Source of the DNA: Paraescarpia echinospica
Lineage: Eukaryota; Annelida; Polychaeta; Sabellida; Siboglinidae
NCBI GenBank assembly: GCA_020002185.1
Contig: CM034541.1
Span: 48,614,976-48,678,975, forward strand
Direction of reading: 5' to 3'
DNA length: 64,000 nt
Every line of letters begins with the position of its first letter. Positions within the stretch are counted from its first letter, which is position 1. Of the stretch, positions 33,311 through 43,995 are shown one piece after another. The notes under the pieces were generated by a model. The model was not told where the DNA came from, did no database searches, and saw nothing but the letters and a program-made list of their open reading frames with translations. The position numbers and the translations under genes were made by a program.

Positions 33311-34029
33311 TCCCTTCCCAAAATATTGGGATACTAATCCTATTCCCAGCCTTCACAACAAAAATAGTGTGGGTATTCAATTAGGGTATTAGGATCAGTG
33401 GTACAGAATAGGGTTAGGGTTATGTTTGCAATGATAATCAGTCGACCGCCCTCAAATTCAACAACTTAGAATGTGCAGGCAGCTGACTATCATGATCGCT
33501 TGGCGGCAGCACTGTTACGAGATGGAGCGAGAGGAAGGCGCCATCTCATAGCAGCCAACCATTTGAGATGTTCTCTAGTTACATACGTTACTGATTATGG
33601 TATGGGTTGTTGGACTTTCTGATTTTTTATTTTTTTTCGGGTTTATGTGTAAGCTGTTACATAAATTTGATTAACAAACGTATTAAGGCTCTAAAACATA
33701 ATAACAATGTTATACATTTTCAAAACAGTTTAATATTTGTCTACACAGGCCACACATTACAGAATCGGAGATTTTGCATGTTAGATTTGGGATTTTGGGG
33801 TCATTTTTGTCACGAAATGTGCAACAAAATTTGCTCAAAATATGGATAAGCAATTATGCTAACCATTATTTTATCAGGATGTAATCAGTGGGTTACAACA
33901 TTCCAACCATTTTAGATTTTGTTCACATATATCATCGGTTATAGTATGGCGTTGGCAAAACACAAGTTGGATTTAACTTTAAGATGTAACAGCTTAGTAT
34001 AGAGGGGACCGATCAAACAGTGAACGGGT
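33311..34029. other. No gene seen
   Basis: No supported frame, splice site pair or repeat family. Confidence 0.5.
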
Positions 34030-35190
34030 ACGTCGCCAAATTCTTTCAAGATATCGACGGCGAACGAGGCATGTTTATCAAGAAGATTACTTGGTGTAAC
34101 GTAGTACTAGTTTATTAGCTCACACAGTGTAGTTTTTGGCTGAATTAAGAGATCTGAATTTGCAAGATCCTCACGATGAATGTATATATTAATGTCATGT
34201 ATCAGTTGGAAAGTAATACATTGTTGTGCTGGTCTTTACTCGACTTTGAGACACAGATCAATAATTACAGTATGATGATCAGATAATCTGTCAGTAACAG
34301 ATACCGCCTTGGTGTCATTGCAGTTTGACGTAGTGATAAACAAGTCGAGCCAATGCCCATGGATATGAGTACGGAATGTGACATGCTGTTGTAAGTCAAA
34401 TGTTTGAAGTGCATCAATGAATAACCTAGTATTAAGGATAGATAAATCAACGTGGATATTGAAATCACCTAGAATGTATCATTCTTCATGTAATTGTACT
34501 GTTGTTTCAAGAAAACCTTGCAATTCATCAAAAACTTGTGTTTCCAGGAGGATAATATATACAAATAAAATTAGCAGACATATATATGAACCTTTTGTAA
34601 GAATACATAATGCCTCGAAGCTGTGGTATGCAGGTGAATGAAGGATTTCTACCTTGAATCAGAAACCAGAAATGCGAGACACCACCACCCCTACCTGACT
34701 GGCGTGGATGAAGGTGTAGAGAAAAGCCAGGAGTAGTGATGTCAGCAAGACAGGAGACAGTACCAATTGTTGTCAACCATGTCTCAATCATTGCTGAAAT
34801 ATCTATATGTTTTGATGCTATTAAATCAGATAGGGCAGCAGATTTGTAACGAACTGTTCTAAGATTGGTAGTCGCACAGCGTATATTATGAAACGTTTTT
34901 GGACCAGGATTAATTGACACATCACCTGCCAGAAGGAGAATAATAGATAATTTAAGAGATGGATTGCAACCTGTTTTTTCACTAAGTTTTTGTGCGTACA
35001 TAGACCAAGACAGGAAATATATAAAGCAGGGGTCTTGGAAAAACTGATTTGTGCACTATTTTGAACGAATATTCTAGATTGATTATAGGTATGGTAAATT
35101 TCATTTTCACGAGAGTAACATTTGTTTTTTAAAAATACAGGTAGACACAAGAAAAATATAGTGACCATGAAGAGAAAACACATTTTGTAT
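34030..35190 (-). pseudogene. LINE endonuclease remnant, L2-like
   Basis: The minus strand reads LLLAGDVSINPGP (a start signature of L2/CR1-type ORF2), LRTVRYKSAALSDLIASKHI, ISAMIETWLT, FSLHLHPRQSGRGGGV, then after gaps and shifts NTRLFIDALQTFDLQQHV, HGHWLDLFITTSNCN and VTDRLSDHHTVIIDL, ending near NYYVTPSNLLDKHAS. The endonuclease blocks (E in ETWL, D in LDL, SDH) are in order. The RT is missing. Several stops and shifts show an old, 3'-truncated copy or a rearranged fragment. Confidence 0.75.
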
Positions 35191-35892
35191 AAATATTTAA
35201 ATTAATTTAGACTTAAAAGACTTACTGATATATATAATTAATACATAACACTGAAAATAACTAATTAGAAACACGTTGCAAAGGCCAAGACTAAGTGCAG
35301 CTGCAGGGAAAGGAGTCACACTATATTTATGTATGAATAACGATTTAGTTAATTAGCTATTTTTGACCAGGGCCGTCTCCAGTCTCTACTTTGTGACTCC
35401 AAGGCCTGTTAGATGGAGGAATATCAGATACTCCAGTTCAGCCTTAGACAAAACAGCAAACAAGGAAAACAGTGTATTTATACATAAATCATGCGCAGAA
35501 ATAAGCCTGAAATAATATCTTAAGTGCTAGTTATAATAAACAAAAAGACGATACGTAGTATATAGAACATATGTCATGTATAAATGAACATTAAGTTACG
35601 ACGTATACACTGCGCGAAAAAATAACGAGACAATTTTGAATAATTGTCTTAGACTGAGCTCTTGCGCGTATTGCGAGTGAGCGATATAACGGAGACAAAT
35701 TTCAACGTAACAAACAAAGCCCAGAAATAAACGTTTGTATTCTTATCTGAATAATGAGTGGAATAATAGGTACCGCTGTATAATCAAGATATTGTTAAAT
35801 TAAATCATTTAAATGAATGAAGCCGTGACATTGATAAAATAAAGGAAACGTAGCAGCAGAATGTTTTTGAAAATGACGTCGGCGGTCGCCTA
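35191..35892. other. No gene seen
   Basis: AT-rich. The words ACACTGCGCGAAAAAATAACGAGAC at 35,608-35,632 look like a solitary mariner-type terminal repeat, but no partner or transposase is visible. Confidence 0.4.
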
Positions 35893-36075
35893 GCAACTAC
35901 TCAGATTGTCTGATGATGGGGTTAATGCTAGCAGTGTGGATATTATTAAAATAAATGACAAAGTGGGTATATACGTAAGTGAAACAAGGTTGGACTCTCG
36001 ACTAGCCTGATGTTTCCATGTCCATATGTTGTCTGGAGTCTGTAGCTTTAGATGGCAATTGTGCTAAATATTTTT
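35893..36075 (+). mobile_element. CR1-like LINE 3'-end remnant
   Basis: It matches the end of the 11-15.5 kb LINE: TGTCTGATGATGGGGTTAAT (LSDD motif region), GCTAGCAGTGTGGATAT, GGTTGGACTCTCGACTAGCC and TAGATGGCAATTGTGCTAAA. It is a decayed, short 5'-truncated insertion. Confidence 0.7.
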
Positions 36076-37439
36076 AAAGTTGATGCTCGATTCGCTAAAT
36101 CACAGAACTCATGTTGTTCAAACTGTTATTCTGCATTACGTAGAGTACACAATCATTAAACCATGCATTTTGCATTTTCGACAAGTTTATGTCGAGAAAT
36201 GATATAATGTTGTCGTGTTCCACCTAGATAAAAGCGAGACACAACCTTGTATGCATCGAGGCGCCCAATGATAGGTTGCCACGATGTTGAAAATGTGATC
36301 CCTTACAAATATTTCTTTATACATAACTCATAGCCATCGATATATTTATAACGATATTTTCTTATTACACAACTATGAAATTCAACTCACATCGACGTTT
36401 TCGGCCTTCATCAGGAACTGTCATAAGAAAATGTCGTTATTTGACTTAATGAACATTTTCACGAGGCCAACGATTTGTTTTTAAATCTGCCTCTCACATC
36501 ACGTTATTAGTATCAAACTTGTCTGGTCGTTCTACAACACTGATACTAACTTTATTTGCTATGCATTTGAAAAACCTCCTTTTCACTACCTAATATAGAG
36601 GAATGTTTTGACATCCTGTCGGGTGGCACCGTAAGAAGCTTAGCGATGGGGACCGAAGTCTGAGGCCTTGTCCGGGCTTGCGTCTCCCAGCGTGGGGTTG
36701 ACAGTAAGCGCATCACAAACCCCTTTCCTGACGGCACCCTTCACGGCCCTGTTACGTCGCAGCTGGGAGATACAGACAGCGCAGATAAACACCCTCTTAA
36801 TGACGTAAACATGTCATTTACGTGTTGCAACAAGGGCACGGGACGGGGTGCACCGGTGTCTTCGTGGGGCCGTCAATTAGGACACTTCCTAATTGGTGAT
36901 GCAATGAATCGAACTGCCGTTGACACGATCAGAAAGTCATAAGTTTAAATAGACGCTCAGATTGTCTTGGCATTTGTTGAATTGGTATAAGAATTTCGAA
37001 TATTTTAAATTATATAAAACATAGGCTGTTTTAATAATATACTAAAGGACAACGACTTAATTTAAAACAAAGCTCCTAAAACACATAGCGCACGTCTCTC
37101 TACACTGTCCGAGTTATTTTTGGGGAGACGCGTAAAGACTTTGGTCCCTTCTACCCATTGTTGAGCTGTGTTCCCATTATATATCCAACTCGTTGTGTAT
37201 GCAACGGGGTAACACATCCAGTATTGTATCTATTCTACTGCAACAATTGATCGTGTTTCTCATATGTCAGACAACCGCATTCCCAAAGTAATCGTCTTTG
37301 GGAACTTAAAAATCGTAAGCGTGTTAGTGGTGCACCTCGCAAGCGAGACAAGGCACCGATAAAGGGTCACTGATCAGAACGGGTACTGAACTTCACTAGA
37401 AAGTGCATCAATTTATGTCATTAACTGAAAAATGTTGTT
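36076..37439. other. No gene; hammerhead-like motif at 36,393-36,413
   Basis: On the minus strand 36,393-36,413 reads CTGATGA, AGGCC, GAAA, ACGTC, the core order of a hammerhead ribozyme as found in Penelope-like elements, with a collapsed stem II. The rest of the stretch shows no supported frame. Confidence 0.35.
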
Positions 37440-39660
37440 TGTGATGGTGGACATAAAAGTTCTTTGAATTTGACATTTTGGCACCATTCAAGAAGCTCCC
37501 CATCCATTGTAATGATATTTTGCTGATTTCTGTTTAGAATAATGGACACTTTTGTAAAAAATTCCTAGTACTTTATTTCTTTTCAGTCTTGATTCCACGT
37601 CCACGTTTCTGCCCTCAGTCTATTTCTCGTGTTCTTCGTTTTGCAACTTTGAGTTGTGTTGTTCCAACAGTTGACAAACGTCTTGCTGAGACATTCTTGT
37701 GGATTGTCTTGCAAGCATGGAGGGCAGAAACACGTAAGATTCCTTGTAGCCAACGTGTTATTTCCCACGCGCTTGATGCTGTCGTGTTCCTGGAACGGTC
37801 ATCACAGCTGATGACGGAATTGATCTGTCAATCTGCTCTGTTGTGATCTGCGTGAAGGAGCGCTTGATGTGGCAGCATTGGTCTGAAGGGGAATCGGGCA
37901 ATGGCAAAGTGTAGTTACCACAGCAGTGCTGGTACATTGCTGCAGCACTTTGTACAATGCATTCACCGGCACGAATGTCACCATCAACTGCCCTCTTGAT
38001 GACGCCTCCACAAGCACCACATGCACTTTTGCCATGTCTTGAACCAAAATAACATATCTCAATGGGAATGTTACTACACGCATTTGAGATGTGAAAGAAT
38101 GGGGGTTTTGATGTGTACTGGTCTGCACACTCATCTGAAAAGACAACCATCTTCTCAACCTTATCCATCACAGACAGAAGGTGGTCTGTCGTCTTGTCAA
38201 AGATCGTCTTAACCATACTGGCATCTTGGCACAAGGCATCTGATAAAAATATCAGACAGTCCGTTACAGTTGCAGAGCAATGAGGGCAATTGTAATACAG
38301 CACTGTGGGATGCGCGGTCACTTGACTGTAACCCCAATGGGCTGACTGCACTTCATCCTGGTATTTGCAAAGAAAGTTCTCTGGAAAATCACAGACAGCC
38401 ACCGCCCACACCTTGGGGATTGCCGACAGGAGCGTCCTGAACTGGCCAAACTGCCAAAAGAAGACGAAGAGATGTTTTTAGAATAGTTGCAGTTCCTTAA
38501 ACAGCTCATCAAGGAGTACCTGCAAGGTTCCATCCTTTGATACTAGTTCTCTCCTCTTGCCACGATCAGATTTCACTATTTCCCAAATCTTCCATCTCAC
38601 AATTCTATTATGAAAGGATTGGATCTCCTCTTGCAGCTTGATTTTGAGCTTACTTGGACCGCAGATTGGACACTTTCGATCCTAACAAGACTGCTTTGGC
38701 TCCTGGTAGAGGCTTTGTTCTGACAGTGCATCTCTTCCATCAATTGGTTCCCTCAAGTGGCGATTGAGCGTGTCCAGTTTTAGGTCTACATTCGTGCAGA
38801 TCTCACGAAGGCACTGCCTGTAGATCTGCTTCCTGGATGTGAGGACACTGGTGGGCAAGTGCGGTATAGACTCCGAAGGGACAACCTATGTTGAGGATGC
38901 TTTGATTGAAAGTCCTTGTGGATTCTTTTCATTCTTTTTGGGAGGATTTTTTTTGCATCAGAGTCTTTTTGGACACAGATCTTTTTCCAGGCATGTCCAC
39001 AAACACTTCTTGCAAAAACGAGATGGCTGCTCTACTCGCAGGTGTTTGCTTTCTTTTGTACAATTCCTTTTCAGGCCGTTTCTTAGTTGGAGAGATAATA
39101 TCAAGCATCAGTTTTCTAGTTGCTGAAGCTTTTTTGTTTCGTTGTCTTTTGACTTTACCAAGTTCTTTACAGAAGGAAGTGTTTAATTTTCGTGGGCAAG
39201 GGGAAACTCCTGAGTTCTTTTTGTTTGTGGTTGTCTTTGCCTTCCTGAGTAGACTTGACACTAATGCACTGTATACGGAACATTTGTTACTCTTCTGAGT
39301 GAGAAGGCGTTTTTTATTGTGTAGATAGCCTTCTTCCGTGCTTCCTTCCCAGAAGATGGAGGGGTCACATTGGCATACTGCGATGCACTATATCTGTCTG
39401 CTGGATGAAGTTGTTCTGCCTCTGATGCAGGTGGCAATGGCATAAAAATAGTCTGTTGCAGCGTCTCAACACTCAGTGGTGGTGGCGGCGTCTCTACACC
39501 AGGTGTTGGCGGCATATCTACACTAGGTGTTGGCGGCGTCTCTACACTAGGTAGGTGGAGGCAGCGACTCTACACTAGGTGGTGGCAGCGTCTCTACACT
39601 AGGTGGTGGCGGGGTTTCAACACGCTGTCTTGGCATCTTTCTTTCTGATTGTAGTATGCA
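37440..39660 (-). pseudogene. Decayed transposon-type gene (FSDxC/YQDE family)
   Basis: Reading down the minus strand: MPRQRVETPPPPSVETLPPP with a Pro-rich start (39,625), a Lys-rich basic region (KRPEKELYKRKQTPAS), CTNVDLKLDTLNRHL and RKCPICGPSKLK (about 38,790-38,660), AVCDFPENFLCKYQDEVQSA (38,400), CLIFLSDALCQDASM, VVFSDECADQYTSK and YFGSRHGKSACGACGG. I know this order from an unnamed protein family that is multicopy in corals and molluscs. The acidic residues around YQDE and FSD suggest an RNase H-fold nuclease, which is inference. Frameshifts near 38,930, 38,480 and 37,760 and stops break it. The family's usual CDG after HGKGP is CGA here, if I recall it correctly. Confidence 0.55.
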
Positions 39661-40306
39661 GCACATTTTTCTCTGTGACGTCGCTATTACTATTAATTCT
39701 GGTCGGTTGTGACGTTTTTGGTCGATTGTGACAACTAACAATTATCGGACATGACAGCAAAACTAACCCGGCCTTCTCGGCGGCGCCATTGTACGAAGCC
39801 CAACCAATGTGGTAAATCATGTCACTGCTTCAGGCCAATCACTGCTTAATCCATGGCGCCGTAAGGGCTTTTGCATATCTGATATCGGCAATTAGTCGTT
39901 CGTGACGATCGGACATTAATTTCACGTATCAACAAAATGATCGTCTTATAGTATTTTATATTACACTAGAACGCCCGACATGTTAATTTATGTAAAAAAT
40001 CTAGTTTTAGACGTGTGTTGATACAAAACTCGGGATCACCGCGCGAGCATTTGTAAACAAGCATCGGTTTTTGTGTAACGTGGTTGGCGGACATTAAGCG
40101 TCATAAACGACGGTCAATTTTATCGATCAAATTCACTTTATAAAAAAAAATTCTTTTTACGTTATTTCGAAGTAAGTATATGTTCTGTTCCATATTTTAT
40201 CGAATCCATAACCGATGGTTAATGTTAGTGCTGTGAGTTTTGTTCACGGGACGTCGAAAGTGAGTCACCGTCAGTTGTCCCCTTTTCCAGCCTCTCAAAA
40301 TTGCGC

Positions 40307-40310
<4 letters not shown>
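39661..40310. other. No gene seen; flank of the transposon-type gene
   Basis: No supported frame. I looked for inverted repeats matching the far side (36.7-37.4 kb) and found none convincing. Confidence 0.5.

Positions 40311-40389
<79 letters not shown>
40311..40389 (+). repeat. (GA)n microsatellite
   Basis: About 78 bases of GA dinucleotides. Confidence 0.95.
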
Positions 40390-40390
<1 letters not shown>

Positions 40391-41169
40391 ATTTATCCAT
40401 ACATACAACTCATCATATCTTGTGTGTAAAACTGTTTAGTTACATACATAATTAATTATCACTTTTCTTGAAACATACAAACATACTAGCGATTAAAAAA
40501 CAAAACAAATAAATGCAACTACATCATTCCCGCGAATTTCGCCGACCTCAGATAATTTCTATCGTGCTCACCGCAGACGACAAGTTTTCTTAGACGTCAC
40601 GAACTCTCACTAACAGGTGCGCCGTCAACAGACGATCTCACGTCCACCGGTGCGTGATATTCGTCTCAATTAGTCGACGGAAGAAATCGCAGCATTCAGG
40701 TAATGTGCTGAGAAAGTTAGTTAAGTGGTCGGCTGTCTGCGCTAGGTCGAGCATGGCGTGCCGTGTTCCCGCTCTCGTGTTACCTGTATTTTGTCTCGTC
40801 TGATCACTCATACGCGATCAGCGAGGCGTGAAACAGCCGGATAATATAGCCTGTGGTTTCTGTGGTTTATGTCGTGCCGTTTAACTCGGTTGTCGCTAAG
40901 AAGGTCGACTTTTTTCTTGTCACCCGTAACAGACGTCTTCATCGGATCGGGTATCCTGGCGGCTCTGTGAAAGATGCGATTGTGTGTTGTTATCGCAATG
41001 CTTAAAAATGCCATATTTATAAAACTGTTTTACTGGCAACAAAAGATTGTATTGGATATATATTGGTTATAAAATATTACAGAGAATATTTACCGGTCAT
41101 TCATCCTGATAGAGTGTCAAACAAATCGGCATAATGCTTACATATTTTATTACATTTAATAATTATGTT
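40390..41169. other. No gene seen
   Basis: No supported frame or repeat family. Confidence 0.5.
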
Positions 41170-41345
41170 TTATTCTGGAGCACACGGTGTATCGGGATCA
41201 GATTGTACCCGGTGTCTCGGGTGTATAATTATTGTATCCGGTGTTTTTAGAATTATATTGTACCCGGTGTCTCAGGCATAATATTTATTGTACCCGGAGT
41301 ATCGAGCTTAATATTGTACACGGCATCTCAAGCATATTATATCCT
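41170..41345 (+). repeat. Degenerate ~38-bp tandem repeat, five copies
   Basis: TTGTACCCGGTGTCTCGGGT-like blocks recur at about 41,205, 41,233, 41,261, 41,289 and 41,316, separated by ATAAT/AATATT spacers. Short and diverged. Confidence 0.65.
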
Positions 41346-41399
41346 TAAATTACCACAGTATCATATTATTCCAGCGAATACCCGTTCGAGAGAGAAGGG

Positions 41400-41511
41400 G
41401 CAGAGAGGGGGTGAGGGAGGGAGGATAGGGGGGAGAGAAGGAATGAAGCAGTGAGTGAGGGATGGTGCGAGGTAGAGTGGCAAGAGAGGGAGACAGGGAG
41501 AGACGGACATG

Positions 41512-41576
<65 letters not shown>
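41400..41576 (+). repeat. Purine-rich tract with (GA)n
   Basis: Almost pure purine on the plus strand, ending in (GA)n at 41,515-41,572. Confidence 0.9.
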
Positions 41577-41577
<1 letters not shown>

Positions 41578-41650
41578 TGGAAGGGAGGGAGAGATATAAT
41601 GATATTATATATATATTATATATATATATATAATATATATATATATATAT

Positions 41651-41876
41651 ACGAAATGGAAGATTGAAACGATTTGAAGAACATTTCAAAAGACATGTGC
41701 ATATATATATATATAAGAAAGGGACAATTATTGAAGTAATAAAAAATTGTCCCTCTCTTTTATATATATATATATATAAGAGGGACACTTATTGTTCAAC
41801 CTATGAAGTATAGCGAACCATGATTGCACATGTCTTTTGAAATGTTCTGCAAATCGTTTCAATCTTCCATTTCGTA
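41651..41876. mobile_element. Hairpin element with 50-bp inverted repeats
   Basis: CGAAATGGAAGATTGAAACG...CATGTGCA (41,651-41,701) is mirrored by TGCACATGTC...CTTCCATTTCG (41,826-41,876) with only a few mismatches. Inside lies a smaller hairpin, AGAAAGGGACAATT paired with AATTGTCCCTCTCTT, between (AT)n runs. It looks like a MITE or foldback unit inserted in (AT)n. Confidence 0.8.
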
Positions 41877-41902
41877 TTCTGATCTAATCTAGCAAAGGTC
41901 AA

Positions 41903-42000
41903 CGTGTGTGCGTGTGCGTGAGCGTGTGCGTGTGCGTGAGCGTGTGCGTGTGCGTGAGCGTGTGCGTGAGCGTGTGCGTGAGCGTGTGCGTGTGGCACAC
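41903..42000 (+). repeat. GTGTGCGTGAGC repeat
   Basis: About 95 bases of GTGTGC/GTGAGC hexamers, directly followed by ACACACACAT, so partly self-complementary. Confidence 0.9.
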
Positions 42001-43009
42001 ACACACATACATATCTATATATATAATAATATATATATATGTGGACGCGAACATGCGTACGTACGTAAGTACGTTCGTCCGTGCATGCATGCGTGCGTGC
42101 ATGTTTGCGTAAAATCTTCCTCGGTGGAAATAGAATAACCCAACATGAGTGTTTTGTCATTTTGTTTCAATAAACGCCATCGATATATTATATTTTACAA
42201 CGTATATCAATTACAACAAAACATCTGGAACGGTAATTGCGTAACGCACACAATAAATAAACTACTACACACAGACTAACACTAGTTAATGATACTCATT
42301 TTAACGACATGAAACGTAATGAAGTTCGCACAAGTGTTTGGTTATACGAGAATATCGAGGAAGTTTCGATAATTGAGATTTAATAAATATTTGTTTATTT
42401 ACATGTTCGAATTACGTATTTGTCTGGATTTTGAATATGTAGATCCATAGCATATTTGTCAAAATCGCAATCCTTTGTAATGCTGATGTTGAAGTGGCTA
42501 ATAGATGGTATAATTTGCAACAACTAGAGTATGAATGTTTGAATGTTGTCGGTCAACAACAACAGCAAACGTCAGAAAACGATACTCCAACAGGAGTTCA
42601 CATATTCTGCTATGGTATATATATGTTCACATAATCGAGTATTCTTTGTCAGTGCTTAAAACAACGTATGGCGGTTTTTATAAGTGATGTCACGTAATAT
42701 GAGATGATATATAACTGGAGAAAGAAAGCATAAACAATCATCTCGAAGAACAGGTTGTGAAGTTCGGTGTAACGTAAATGTCGATAATAATAAATCTATT
42801 GACCGATTGTGTTAGATATATCTACAAACCATTCCACTGTTATACGTTATATAGACATACCTATTGTATTTACACATTATAAGGCAGTTGATATTACGCA
42901 TGCAGTTAAAATATAGACGTAATGTCCATACCCGAATCAAGCTCTGTCACATTAGCAATATCGTCGTTTCAATGTTGTAATGTTTAAAAATGTAAATTAT
43001 TATATTGCG
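42001..43009. other. No gene seen; 3' flank of homeobrain
   Basis: No supported frame. On the minus strand an AATAAA lies near 42,394, a possible but distant poly(A) signal for the homeobox gene. Confidence 0.4.
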
Positions 43010-43275
43010 CAGTATCAAGTCCTTTAGATTGCCCAAAGCGCTTTATCTTCACCATCTCGACTTCTGTGGGAAGCCGTCAGCTCTGCTGCAATTAATGCGA
43101 GAAGACTGTTCGTACACAAATATCCACCACTGTCTATAGCAAGGTATTCATTCACACAGCTGAGTGGATTGGAGCAATGTGAAGTGAATGATCTTGCCCA
43201 AGGTTCAACACGGCAAGACAGGATTCGAACCCGGGTTCTCTCGATAGGGAGTCCAACGCTCTTTCCACTGCTCCA
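43010..43275 (-). mobile_element. tRNA-derived SINE, copy 2
   Basis: Homologous to 17,082-17,372 and in the same orientation: GTGGAGCAGTGGAAAGAGCG head, GGGTTCGAATCCTG B box, CTTGGGCAAGATCATTCACT, and a body ending in AAAGCGCTTTGGGC. Its A and B boxes are better preserved than in the first copy. It lies about 200 bases past the homeobrain stop codon and could be inside the 3' UTR. Confidence 0.75.
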
Positions 43276-43476
43276 CTACAGTTTAGTGCGTATATGGTTT
43301 AAGGTATTAGACTAGTGTTGTGGACAGCAATGCATAAGTGACAGCACCCACTGCCCATCAGTGTCGTTATCATGTTATCAATTTTTACAATAGTATTCAC
43401 GCCGATAACGTATCATTATGAGCACCCTCAACTCCTGCGCAGCTCCCCGCCATTTCATCCAACTATCGCTGCGTCA

Positions 43477-43995
43477 TCACGATGTCTTCACTTCCGGTGT
43501 TGCGCAAGTGCGCAAATGTTTCTCTATACCCGCTAAATGTTCCCGGGCTTTCAACCTCAGCGCATCAATACTTGTTTTACGCGGCTCCCCGCTATCGCTA
43601 CAGTCCAAATAACCTCTCGCCCGCGAGATCCCAGTCGCGCAAGACGGACTTGGAACCGACATCATCATTGGCCAAGATGGCGGTGCCGGAAGTACGTAGC
43701 CAGGAAAGTAGGCGGGAGAGAAGCCATGTTTGTTCGGCTTTGGATCATACGGGGATGGTACAGATGTTAGTCCGGCGTGCCCGATGGCTAGTACTGGGTT
43801 CATACCGGCCATACTACGCATACTGATGGCGAGGAGAGGATCAGCTCCTGCGGCGGTCAGTGTGAGAGGGTTCATGGACGGCATCAGGTTGACGGAGGTG
43901 ACCGTCAGCTGGTCAGGGCCGAAGAACGTCGGGCTGTCTCGGCCGAGGGCCTTCTCTCGCTTGCGCCACTTGGCTCGTCGGTTTTGGAACCAAAC
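43477..43995 (-). CDS. hbn: hbn exon 3: homeodomain end, OAR motif, stop
   Basis: The acceptor is ATGTCTATGTGTGCAG before GTTTGG, so the exon begins with V47 of the homeodomain, the common 46/47 intron site of paired-like genes. It encodes 172 residues: recognition helix, a Met/Pro-rich middle and the OAR motif 17 residues before the end. The stop codon is at 43,477-43,479. Confidence 0.92.
   Translation of the reverse strand, partial: VWFQNRRAKWRKREKALGRDSPTFFGPDQLTVTSVNLMPSMNPLTLTAAGADPLLAISMRSMAGMNPVLAIGHAGLTSVPSPYDPKPNKHGFSPAYFPGYVLPAPPSWPMMMSVPSPSCATGISRARGYLDCSDSGEPRKTSIDALRLKAREHLAGIEKHLRTCATPEVKTS

Noticed and set aside
35608..35632. Mariner-type terminal inverted repeat
   Set aside because: The words look right, but I found no partner repeat and no transposase frame nearby.
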